From the NCBI GenBank assembly GCA_034436335.1, contig DAOTVO010000018.1:1-44162 (forward strand): 44,162 nt of DNA, in the 5' to 3' direction. The notes beneath the pieces are model-generated. The model was given only the letters and a program-made list of their open reading frames with translations, was not told where the DNA came from and searched no databases. The DNA is from UBA877 sp034436335. GTDB taxonomy: Bacteria; Chloroflexota; Anaerolineae; Anaerolineales; Villigracilaceae. Made by a program: the position numbers and the translations under genes. This document shows positions 8,980-16,198 of the stretch, piece by piece. The first letter of the stretch is position 1. Every line of letters starts with the position of its first letter.

Positions 8980-9558
8980 ATGTCCAAAAAAATCTTATTT
9001 CTGGTTGGCGATTACGTTGAGGACTACGAGGTGATGGTGCCGTTTCAGGCTCTCGCTGCCGTAGGCTACACGGTGGAGGCGGCCTGCCCCGATAAAACCG
9101 CCGGCGACGTGGTGCGCACCGCCGTCCACGATTTCGAGGGTGACCAAACCTACAGCGAAAAGCGCGGTCACAACTTCAAACTGAACAAGACCTTCAGCGA
9201 AATCAACGAAGCCGAATATGCCGGCCTGGTCATCCCCGGCGGGCGGGCGCCCGAATACATCCGCCTGAATCCGCGCGTGCTGGAAATCACCCGCCACTTC
9301 TTTGAGACCAACAAGCCGGTGGCGGCCATTTGTCATGGGGCGCAGGTGCTGGCGGCGGCAGGCGTGCTGCAAGGGCGCACCTGCAGCGCCTACCCGGCGG
9401 TCGGGCCGGATGTCACCAGCAGCGGCGGGAAATATGCCGACATTCCGGTTGACCAGGCCGTCAGCGAGGGCAACCTGGTCTCGGCCCCGGCCTGGCCGGC
9501 TCACCCGGCCTGGCTCGCGCAGTTCATGAAACTGCTGGGCGCAAAAATCGAAATCTAA
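8980..9558 (+). CDS. DJ-1/PfpI family protein (class I glutamine amidotransferase-like)
   Basis: The 192-residue protein has the flavodoxin-like DJ-1/PfpI fold. The nucleophile elbow AAICHGAQ places Cys118 next to His119. An acidic residue early in the chain (VEDYE, 13-17) fits the Glu that tunes the Cys in this family. LVIPGGRAPEY matches the conserved GG loop. Members are proteases, glyoxalase III-like deglycases or chaperones, so the reaction is not fixed by sequence. ATG at 8980 is chosen because AAAGGAGG lies about eight bases upstream. The gene has its own operator-overlapped promoter facing the GntR-type regulator. A link to detoxification of 2-oxo-aldehydes formed around lactate metabolism is plausible but inferred. 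Confidence 0.85.
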   Translation: MSKKILFLVGDYVEDYEVMVPFQALAAVGYTVEAACPDKTAGDVVRTAVHDFEGDQTYSEKRGHNFKLNKTFSEINEAEYAGLVIPGGRAPEYIRLNPRVLEITRHFFETNKPVAAICHGAQVLAAAGVLQGRTCSAYPAVGPDVTSSGGKYADIPVDQAVSEGNLVSAPAWPAHPAWLAQFMKLLGAKIEI

Positions 9559-9566
9559 GCGTCTCA

Positions 9567-9600
9567 AACGTCCCGAAGGGGCTTCCACCTTCGGGACGTT
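9567..9600. terminator. Strong hairpin between convergent genes
   Basis: Perfect 13-bp arms AACGTCCCGAAGG (9567-9579) and CCTTCGGGACGTT (9588-9600) enclose an 8-base loop. The hairpin sits between the DJ-1-type gene and the convergent lipoprotein gene and could stop transcription from both sides, although the T-tract is poor. Confidence 0.6.
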
Positions 9601-9609
9601 CTTCGTAAT

Positions 9610-10743
9610 TTACTTTGCCAATTCCAAAATATCTTCCGAAGTGACCACGTTCAAATTGGCGGCAGCGTAAGCGACCAGTTCCTCGTATGCCTGCCAGATG
9701 GCGGCTTGCTCATCCACCGGGCGCAGCGTGGAGGGGTCGGGGGCGTTCAGATTCCAGGGCGGGGAGAGCGGCTCGCCTTTTTTGCCGCCCTGCATGGCAA
9801 AGTAAATCGAAGTCCAGCCTTCCGCGCCGCGGCGGTAGAAGTTGTTCTCGTGGATGAGGGCGGTGATGAACGGCGCGCGGCTGTAGGGCAAACTTCCAGT
9901 TTGCCTTTGCCACTCGGCGAGTTGATTTTGCAGCATCTTCGTCGGATTGTACATGTCCGCATCGGGCGCGGACATGTAATTCCACCAGAAGTTATCGGAG
10001 CCGTCCACGCTCGTTACGCGCGTCACGCTGAAATCGCTGGGGCGCACGAGCAATCCGTTGACATGTTCGAAGGGCTGTTCGAGTTTCGTGCCTTCTTCGT
10101 GATACAACAGGGTCATCTGCGCGCCGAGCGAGGCATAGACTCTTTGCGCCGCGTCTTTGATGCGCCGGTCATTGCTTGGCGCGGGGGCGGCGACCGGCTT
10201 GCGCCCGAAGACCTGGGCGACGTAGGTGTAGCCGCCGGGGCGCGAACGGTCGAGGTCGCCCGTTTCAAGGTTCAGCGCGTAGGTCTCGTAATCCAGCAGG
10301 GTCTGGTAGAGCGCGGCGTCATCCAGCCCTTTCAGGCGCTCATCGAAGCCGGCGTACAGCGGATGCGGCGGGCGGACGTGGTAACTGATGGTCATGTCTG
10401 AGTTCTTGAGGCGTTCGATGACTTCGGGATGCTTCTCCGCCAGTTCGCGGGTGATTTCGGCGGTGAAGTAGAAGTCGCCGCGCACGCCGTATTTCTCGAA
10501 GAGGTCCACCAGTTTGAGCAGAATCGCGGCGCTTTCGTCGGGGTGAGTCCAGTCGTGGACGTTGATGATGAAGGAGATGTAGGCGCCCTCACCCCCAGCC
10601 CCTCTCCCGGTGGGAGAGGGGGGAACAGGCGTGGGGGAGGCTTCGGTAACGGGAGCAACTGCCGGCGGAGTCTGAAGCGAGGCTGGGGCGCAGGCAAATG
10701 TCAAAGAGGCGAACAAAGTCAGAGCGAGGAAGAGCCGTTTCAT
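9610..10743 (-). CDS. Lipoprotein with a polysaccharide deacetylase-like barrel
   Basis: The 377-residue protein starts with a lipoprotein signal (lipobox LTFAC, Cys18) and a Pro/Thr linker. The barrel begins with FIINVHDW and continues with GVRGDFYFTAE and ISYHVRPPHP, resembling the first strands of NodB-like deacetylases or related glycoside hydrolase/deacetylase barrels. The canonical metal triad is not clear enough to claim activity on a given sugar. It is the last of three minus-strand genes (GT39, then two lipoproteins), pointing to envelope polysaccharide or glycan handling. Two palindromic repeats are embedded in the reading frame: one in the linker (encoding SPTGRGAGGEG) and one at 9883-9905 (encoding part of RQTGSLPYSR). 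The related lipoprotein just upstream suggests an old duplication or a paired function. Confidence 0.65.
   Translation of the reverse strand: MKRLFLALTLFASLTFACAPASLQTPPAVAPVTEASPTPVPPSPTGRGAGGEGAYISFIINVHDWTHPDESAAILLKLVDLFEKYGVRGDFYFTAEITRELAEKHPEVIERLKNSDMTISYHVRPPHPLYAGFDERLKGLDDAALYQTLLDYETYALNLETGDLDRSRPGGYTYVAQVFGRKPVAAPAPSNDRRIKDAAQRVYASLGAQMTLLYHEEGTKLEQPFEHVNGLLVRPSDFSVTRVTSVDGSDNFWWNYMSAPDADMYNPTKMLQNQLAEWQRQTGSLPYSRAPFITALIHENNFYRRGAEGWTSIYFAMQGGKKGEPLSPPWNLNAPDPSTLRPVDEQAAIWQAYEELVAYAAANLNVVTSEDILELAK
9883..9905. repeat. GTAG-flanked palindrome within a coding region
   Basis: GTAG is followed by arms GGCAAACT (9887-9894) and AGTTTGCC (9898-9905) with loop TCC. It has the same layout as the elements at 16148, 18652, 30219 and 34664 but a different core sequence. 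Confidence 0.65.
10599..10621. repeat. Palindromic repeat in the lipoprotein linker (SPTGRG type)
   Basis: Perfect 10-bp arms CCCCTCTCCC (10599-10608) and GGGAGAGGGG (10612-10621) enclose loop GGT. It is translated in frame as PSPTGRGAGGEG between the lipid anchor and the barrel. Confidence 0.75.
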
Positions 10744-10795
10744 GTCAACATCCTTCTTTACCTGTGTACTTGTCTACCTGTGTGCCTATCCACGC

Positions 10796-11899
10796 TCACT
10801 TCGGCGCTGCCCCTGGATTCGCCGCCTCCCACGCCGCAAACACATCTGCCATCTGCGAGAACGTCGCCCATTGCACTTGACCGCTCGCCGCCAGCGGATC
10901 AACCACCTCGGTCAAAAATTTCTCGATGACCTCAAACGGATGCGCTGGGTCGCCGCGAAATTCGCCGGGGTGAACGGTGAAGTGAAAGACGTTCACCTTG
11001 CCGGGCTGCGCGGCTGCAAGCGAGGCGTAGAGACTCTCTTTGAGATATTCAAAGTAGGCTTCGTCGCCGCCCGCGTTGTCACTGCGGCGCATGGATGCAA
11101 AATCGGTTTTGTCGTATTGCCCTTCGGGCAGGAAGACCACCGCGCCGTTCGGGTCGTGCTGCGTAAAGAGCGTAAAGTCGCGCCCGTCCGTGCCGCCTGC
11201 GGGTCGCCAGGGGTTGATGCCGGTCAGAGACATATCGGTGGATTGCGTGTTCGGATTCTTCCAATCGCTGTTCACGTCCAAGCCCGCGCATTCGGCGGCT
11301 TCATAAGTATTGGGGTAAAGATTCCCGCCGCTCCAATAACGGATGTCGCTTACGCCGCTCGCCTGCGTGATGAGCGCGATCTCCTGCTTCATCACATCGC
11401 ACCACTGCTGGACGGAAAGCGACGCGGAATTTTTTCCAAGATGCGCGTCTTCGTGAAAGTGCAGGGCGATTTCGTGACCGCGCGCGGCGAGGTCGGCGAG
11501 GATGGTATTGCCCGACTCAATGGCAACCGTCGTGAACGGCGACTGCGCCTGGATGGTCATGCGTCCGCCGTGCGCTTCGACAATTTGCGTGACGGTCAGA
11601 ATGTCCTGCACCTGCCTGTCGAAGAATTGCGGCTGGTGATAATCGCCACCTTTGCCTCCGCCGAATCCCTGCGCGGTTTCGCCCATCGGTTCGATGTGCA
11701 TGCCGATGGTGAAGAGCAGGACGGCTTTGCCCGCTTCTTCCTGGACCGGGAGCGGGCTCGCGGCTTCGTTGGGCTGAGTCTCGACAGGCGCGACCCCCGC
11801 CGCTGACGGTTGAGTCGCTTGCGCGGCGGGCAAACCACAAGCCAGCGAAGCGAGCATGAGAACGACAAAGAGAAGGGAAATACGTTTGAGTGTGTTCAT
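10796..11899 (-). CDS. Lipoprotein with a deacetylase-like domain
   Basis: The 367-residue protein has lipobox LASLAC (Cys21) and an Ala/Pro/Thr linker. The domain contains LLFTIGMHIEP, a GHEIALHFHEDAH segment and NVFHFTVHPGEF, with several His and Asp residues spaced as in the polysaccharide deacetylase/GH57-like barrel. It is similar in plan to the next gene downstream (9610-10743) and starts 16 bases after the GT39 gene ends, so the three are probably one transcript. The role is most likely trimming or sensing of a surface glycan, which is inferred from the neighbour. Start MNTLKR is the natural basic N-terminus of the signal peptide. Confidence 0.62.
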   Translation of the reverse strand: MNTLKRISLLFVVLMLASLACGLPAAQATQPSAAGVAPVETQPNEAASPLPVQEEAGKAVLLFTIGMHIEPMGETAQGFGGGKGGDYHQPQFFDRQVQDILTVTQIVEAHGGRMTIQAQSPFTTVAIESGNTILADLAARGHEIALHFHEDAHLGKNSASLSVQQWCDVMKQEIALITQASGVSDIRYWSGGNLYPNTYEAAECAGLDVNSDWKNPNTQSTDMSLTGINPWRPAGGTDGRDFTLFTQHDPNGAVVFLPEGQYDKTDFASMRRSDNAGGDEAYFEYLKESLYASLAAAQPGKVNVFHFTVHPGEFRGDPAHPFEVIEKFLTEVVDPLAASGQVQWATFSQMADVFAAWEAANPGAAPK

Positions 11900-11915
11900 G
11901 AGATTTGTCTCCTTT

Positions 11916-14018
11916 TCATCTGCACTCGTACAACTTCATCCCTTGCGGCTCAGCGGGACCCTGCGGTCCTGCCGGTCCGTTTTGGGGGATAGCGATACCC
12001 TTGACGACTGAACAGGACGAAGCCAGCCAGTTTGCGATTTCCTGGCGGCTGCCCTGTCCGCCATAGAGAACATAGCGCAGTTCGCCGTTGGCAACCATGT
12101 CTTGCAAGTCGTCAACCGTCACAACTTCGTCATGCCCGCCGAAGCCGCCCATGTAAAGCACCGGGCGCCCCGTTGCGATGACATAGGGCGCCCCCTGCTG
12201 CGCCGAGGGGACTGCCAGCAGGTACTCTACATCCTGCGTGTTATCTTGCAGAAAAGCGAGCAACGGGTCGTCCCCAGACGGAGGCTGTGCGGGGAGAGGA
12301 GGGAACGCGCCCGGCTCGTCCCGCTTGCGCCCTTCATAGGCGGTCGGCAGGTTGTTGTTCGCGGCAGAAGTGACGGTCATCACGCTCCAGTAGGCAGGGA
12401 TGACGAGCGCCGCGCCCAAGATGACGACATACGCCGCCCGCCTCGAAACGGACCTGAGCAGGATTCCGCACCCAAGCAGGAGTCCCGCTCCTAGCATCCA
12501 CGCCGAGAACTCGTTGTATTGCGAAGCGGCGAAGAGTTGAAAACCGAGCGTGATCAGAATCGCGACAATCAAGCCGCTCACGGCCCATTTCGAGTTTTTG
12601 CCCCAGCGATACAACTGACCGAAGCCAATCCCAACCATCGCCCCCAGCGGCGGAGCCAGCATGATGGCGTAATAGGCGTGGAAGATGCCGGAGACCATGC
12701 TGAAGAAGACCATGCAGGTGAGCAGCCAGCCGCCCCACAGGATGAGCGCTTTGTGAACACCAGACTCAACCGGTAATTGAATGCGTGAGCCAAAGATGGC
12801 AAGCAGCACACTGATGAGCGCGAAGGGCAGCAGCCACGACATCTGCTTGGAAAGCGGCGAAAGGAAGAAGCGGAAAACGCCGGGCGAACCGGTCTCATTG
12901 CTGAAGCGCGCGCCGCCGTCAGGTGGAATCATTCCCGCCGGGGTGCAGGCGAGTTCTGCCATGTTCGGCGGCGTGACGCATTGACCGTTGATTGCGTTCC
13001 CGTTCGGCGCGGTGAACGAACAGGATGCGCCTGGCGTCTGTCCGGCGCAGGCTTGCAATGCTTCAGGCGGCGGACCCTGGAACTGTCCCTGCGGCTGGGG
13101 TTGAGCGGGATTCTGCTGAGGCGGAATCCCCGGCTTGGGAGGCTGACCAGCATCAGGTCCAGATGGAGGCGGGTTTCCTCCGCCTTTGAGACGCGCAATT
13201 CCGTTATGTCCAAAAATTAATCCCATCACGGTATTGTCGCCGCTCGATCCGATGTAGGGACGATTCTCGGCGGGGACCAAATCCACGACGATTGCCCATG
13301 AAAGCGAGACAGCAGTAAGCAGAACGGCGGCGATGCCGAGGTTGAGAATCTTTTTGAGCCAGCCTTCTTTCGAGCCGAAGAAATACAGTGCGTAGAAGGC
13401 GGGCAGCGGCAAAAAGGCTTGCAGCATTTTGATGTTGAAGCCCAGCCCGACGATGAACGCGCCCAGCATCAGCCAGCGCGCTTTGCCGGTTTCGACCGCT
13501 TTGATGAACGCCCAGGCTGCCAGAAGAAGAGTGAAGACCAGCATCCCGTCCATGGTGTTGTTGCGGTTGGTGGCAAGGAAGACCGGCGTGATGGTCAGGA
13601 CGAGCGCAGCGACCAACCCCGCTGCTTCGCCCGCGTGCTTTCGGACGAGGGAATAAAGCAGCGGCACACTGAAGATGCCCGCCAGCATATTCGGCAGCGA
13701 CACCACCCAGCCCTGCACGCCCAGCGCGAAGGCAAAAGCCGCTTCCACCCACAGGCCGAGCGGCGGCTTATCCACCGTCACCGAGCCGCCCGGTTCGGCA
13801 GCGGCAAAGAAGAAGTTGCTCCATGATTGCAACATGCTCTTCACGGCCGCGGTGTAATACTCGTTGGCGTAGCCGATGGAGTCAATCTTGTATATGTGCA
13901 GCGCGAACGATGCGAGCATGATAGCGGCGACGATGAGAGCGCCAACGCGAATGCCCGCAAAAATCTTTTTGTCGAGCAGGGAAGAATGGGATTGCGCAGA
14001 AAAGACGGTTGTCCTCAT
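11916..14018 (-). CDS. Glycosyltransferase family 39 membrane protein (ArnT/PMT-like, YkcB type)
   Basis: The 700-residue polytopic membrane protein belongs to the GT39/ArnT superfamily of lipid-phosphate-sugar transferases. It has the first-loop acidic region (KIDSIGYANEYYTAAVKSM), VDKPPLGLW typical of the family, and about a dozen hydrophobic segments. An extracytoplasmic insert of about 100 residues is rich in Pro, Gly and Gln and has four cysteines (CAGQTPGASC and later CVTPP and LAC). It precedes GSPGVFRFF, the resumption point seen in YkcB-like proteins. Met at 14018 is preferred because the upstream 23 residues are hydrophilic and atypical; no strong ribosome binding site supports either start. 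It heads a three-gene unit and diverges from a two-component system across a 152-base gap with repeated CCATGAC half-sites. Confidence 0.78.
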   Translation of the reverse strand: MRTTVFSAQSHSSLLDKKIFAGIRVGALIVAAIMLASFALHIYKIDSIGYANEYYTAAVKSMLQSWSNFFFAAAEPGGSVTVDKPPLGLWVEAAFAFALGVQGWVVSLPNMLAGIFSVPLLYSLVRKHAGEAAGLVAALVLTITPVFLATNRNNTMDGMLVFTLLLAAWAFIKAVETGKARWLMLGAFIVGLGFNIKMLQAFLPLPAFYALYFFGSKEGWLKKILNLGIAAVLLTAVSLSWAIVVDLVPAENRPYIGSSGDNTVMGLIFGHNGIARLKGGGNPPPSGPDAGQPPKPGIPPQQNPAQPQPQGQFQGPPPEALQACAGQTPGASCSFTAPNGNAINGQCVTPPNMAELACTPAGMIPPDGGARFSNETGSPGVFRFFLSPLSKQMSWLLPFALISVLLAIFGSRIQLPVESGVHKALILWGGWLLTCMVFFSMVSGIFHAYYAIMLAPPLGAMVGIGFGQLYRWGKNSKWAVSGLIVAILITLGFQLFAASQYNEFSAWMLGAGLLLGCGILLRSVSRRAAYVVILGAALVIPAYWSVMTVTSAANNNLPTAYEGRKRDEPGAFPPLPAQPPSGDDPLLAFLQDNTQDVEYLLAVPSAQQGAPYVIATGRPVLYMGGFGGHDEVVTVDDLQDMVANGELRYVLYGGQGSRQEIANWLASSCSVVKGIAIPQNGPAGPQGPAEPQGMKLYECR

Positions 14019-14087
14019 ATCTGCTGAAAGTGTACTTTCTCCCGCCCAACCTCCAAAGTGCCTGCCATCACGACTTTGTGAAATCAC

Positions 14088-14126
14088 CCATGACAGCAGT
14101 CATGGATGGTTTCGCAATACCATGAC
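14088..14126. promoter_or_regulatory. Three CCATGAC half-sites between the GT39 gene and the two-component system
   Basis: CCATGAC (14088-14094) and its complement GTCATGG (14099-14105) form an 18-bp palindrome with spacer AGCA. A third CCATGAC lies at 14120-14126. This placement between divergent genes suits a binding region for the NarL-type response regulator encoded next door. Nothing in the sequence proves which protein binds. Confidence 0.5.
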
Positions 14127-14170
14127 AACGCTCACGCTTCTGAAAAAACCTTTCGTGATAAGATTCGACC

Positions 14171-15451
14171 ATGCAAGCCCCCGAAGACTCCAGCCGCATT
14201 TTGCGCGCCGCCGCCTGGATTTGGCTCGGCTTTTTAGCGAGCATGGCGCTGGTGGACTTTGTCCTGTACCTGCCCGAGGTACAGCGTCTGCTGGGCGGGC
14301 GCCCGTTCCCGCCTCTCCCCACCCTGCCGCTTTTGCCGAATTCCTCCCCGCCGCGCCCCCCGCTGCTGCCGGTCTATCTCTACTATGCCGCCAACGGGCT
14401 GGCTGCCCTGCTCTTTCTGGCGCTTGCTCATTGGGAGGGGGTGAAAGCAAAACTCCCGCGCCTCTATTACCCGCTCATGCTCTTGCTCATTGCTGCCGCG
14501 CCGCTCGTTATCAACACGGTGCTCGTGCCGCGTTTCCCCGGCGGCGCGCTGGCAAACGCCGAGGGGATGGCGCTGCGGCAAATCCCGGTCTTGTTCGTGG
14601 CGCTGGCGCTGACGGCATGGGAATACCGCCTGCTTGACGTCATCCTGTTTGCCTTCGGCATCGCCGCGCTCGAACTGACCCTCCTGCTACTGCACCCCTT
14701 CAAGCTTTCCAACCTGCTGATTTTCGCGTTCATCATTCTCGTCCGCACCGTCAGTTTCATCGCCGTTGGGTTCTTCATCAGTCTGCTGGTCACCCGTCTG
14801 CGCGCCGCCAACCTGCGCCTGGCGCACTACGCCGCCGCGCAGGAACAACTGGCAATCAACCGCGAACGCAACCGCCTCGCCCGCGAACTGCACGACACCC
14901 TGGCACACTCCCTCACCGCCCTCGCCGTTTCGCTGGAGACCGCCGCCGCTTACTTTGACCTCGACCTCCAAAAAGCGCGCGCCCTGCTGGAGACCTCGCT
15001 CGAATCCGCCCGCGCCGGGGCAGAGGAGACCCGCCGCGCCCTGCGCGCCCTGCGCTCCTCGGATTTGGAAGACCTGGGGCTGCGACTCGCCCTCCGCAAA
15101 CTCGCCGAATCCGCCGCCGCCCGCCTCTCGCTCGACCTCGAACTGGCGCTGCAAGACCCCCTGCCTCCCCTCCCCCCAGACGTGGAACAGACCCTCTACC
15201 GCGCCGCTCAGGAAGCCATCGAGAACGTCGTCCGCCATGCGCGGGCAAAGAAACTGACCGTCCGCCTGTTTCAGGAGGAACGGATGAAACTCATCGTAGA
15301 AGATGACGGCGCGGGCTTCGAGCCGCGCGCCGCGTCAGAGGGCGGTCACTTTGGGCTGATGGGGATGCGCGAGCGCGCCGAACTCTTGGGCGGCGTGCTG
15401 CGGGTTGAGAGTCGCCGAGGCAAGGGAACAAGAGTCAGTTTAGAGATTTGA
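14171..15451 (+). CDS. Sensor histidine kinase, NarL/DesK type (HisKA_3)
   Basis: The 426-residue kinase has about six to seven transmembrane helices (about 12-32, 68-88, 98-118, 135-155, 158-178, 180-207). A short coiled segment leads to a HisKA_3 dimerisation helix ERNRLARELHDTLAHSLT in which His241 is the phosphate acceptor. The ATP-binding domain has AAQEAIENVVRHA (N-box), DDGAGFEP (G1) and GLMGMRERAELLGG (G2). No extracellular sensor domain is present, so, as in DesK, the membrane part itself probably senses the envelope state. The coding region ends within a few bases of the response regulator start, so the pair is translated together. It diverges from the GT39 operon, a likely target. 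Confidence 0.9.
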   Translation: MQAPEDSSRILRAAAWIWLGFLASMALVDFVLYLPEVQRLLGGRPFPPLPTLPLLPNSSPPRPPLLPVYLYYAANGLAALLFLALAHWEGVKAKLPRLYYPLMLLLIAAAPLVINTVLVPRFPGGALANAEGMALRQIPVLFVALALTAWEYRLLDVILFAFGIAALELTLLLLHPFKLSNLLIFAFIILVRTVSFIAVGFFISLLVTRLRAANLRLAHYAAAQEQLAINRERNRLARELHDTLAHSLTALAVSLETAAAYFDLDLQKARALLETSLESARAGAEETRRALRALRSSDLEDLGLRLALRKLAESAAARLSLDLELALQDPLPPLPPDVEQTLYRAAQEAIENVVRHARAKKLTVRLFQEERMKLIVEDDGAGFEPRAASEGGHFGLMGMRERAELLGGVLRVESRRGKGTRVSLEI

Positions 15452-15459
15452 GGCGTCTC

Positions 15460-16092
15460 ATGAAAATCCTCATCTGTGACGACCAGGCAGTCATCCGCGA
15501 TGGGTTGGAACTGCTGCTGAAACTGGAAAAAGACTTTCAAGTGGTTGGCTGCGCGCAAGATGGCGCCGAGGCGCTGGAACTCGCCGCTCAGCATCAACCC
15601 GACCTGGTGCTGATGGACTTGAAAATGCCGGGCATGAACGGCATCGAAGCCACGCGCGAACTCCGCAGACGCTTCCCCCACATCCAAGTCCTCGTCCTGA
15701 CCACCTACGACGATGACGAATGGCTCTTCGACGCCATCCGCGCCGGGGCAAGCGGCTACCTGCTCAAGGACACGCCGCGCCAGAAGATTATCGAAGCCAT
15801 TCGCGGCACGGTGACAGGCAAATCCTTCCTGGACCCGGCTGTGGCAGGCAAGTTGCTCCGGCAGGTGACGGGGCAACAGACTCAGCCTGCCTCGCTGCTG
15901 GCGCAAAAACTCACCGAGCGAGAACTGGACGTCTTGCGCCTGCTTGCCAAAGGCATGACCAACGCCGAAATTGCCGCCGCGCTTTTTCTCTCCGAAGGCA
16001 CGGTGCGCAACCACGTCAGCGCCATTTTGGAAAAATTGGGCGCAGCCGATAGAACCCAGGCGGCGGTGATTGCCATTCAGCACGGGTTGTAG
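15460..16092 (+). CDS. Response regulator, NarL/LuxR family
   Basis: The 210-residue protein has a receiver domain with acidic pocket DDQ at the start, phosphate-accepting Asp53 in LVLMDLKMPGMNG, the conserved Thr in LVLTTYDD and Lys in YLLKDTP. A LuxR-type helix-turn-helix follows (LTERELDVLRLLAKGMTNAE, then GTVRNHVSAILEKLG). ATG at 15460 begins the canonical receiver strand MKILICDD; a TTG twelve bases upstream overlaps the kinase stop and is less likely. Partner of the adjacent kinase. The palindrome at 14088-14105 upstream of the kinase is the best candidate binding site visible in this window. Confidence 0.9.
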   Translation: MKILICDDQAVIRDGLELLLKLEKDFQVVGCAQDGAEALELAAQHQPDLVLMDLKMPGMNGIEATRELRRRFPHIQVLVLTTYDDDEWLFDAIRAGASGYLLKDTPRQKIIEAIRGTVTGKSFLDPAVAGKLLRQVTGQQTQPASLLAQKLTERELDVLRLLAKGMTNAEIAAALFLSEGTVRNHVSAILEKLGAADRTQAAVIAIQHGL

Positions 16093-16147
16093 GCGCTGTC
16101 GGGACGGTTTGCTTGCCTTCCATCACCGCCACCAGCACGACGCGCCA

Positions 16148-16192
16148 CGTAGAGCAAGTCTCTGACTTGCTGCGCAAATCTCCGATTTGCGC
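16148..16192. repeat. Double GTAG-flanked palindrome downstream of the response regulator
   Basis: GTAG (16149-16152) precedes two adjacent hairpins. The first has arms GCAAGTC (16154-16160) and GACTTGC (16164-16170) with loop TCT. The second has arms GCGCAAATC (16172-16180) and GATTTGCGC (16184-16192) with loop TCC. It lies between convergent stop codons and may also act as a terminator. Confidence 0.7.
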
Positions 16193-16198
16193 CACGCC

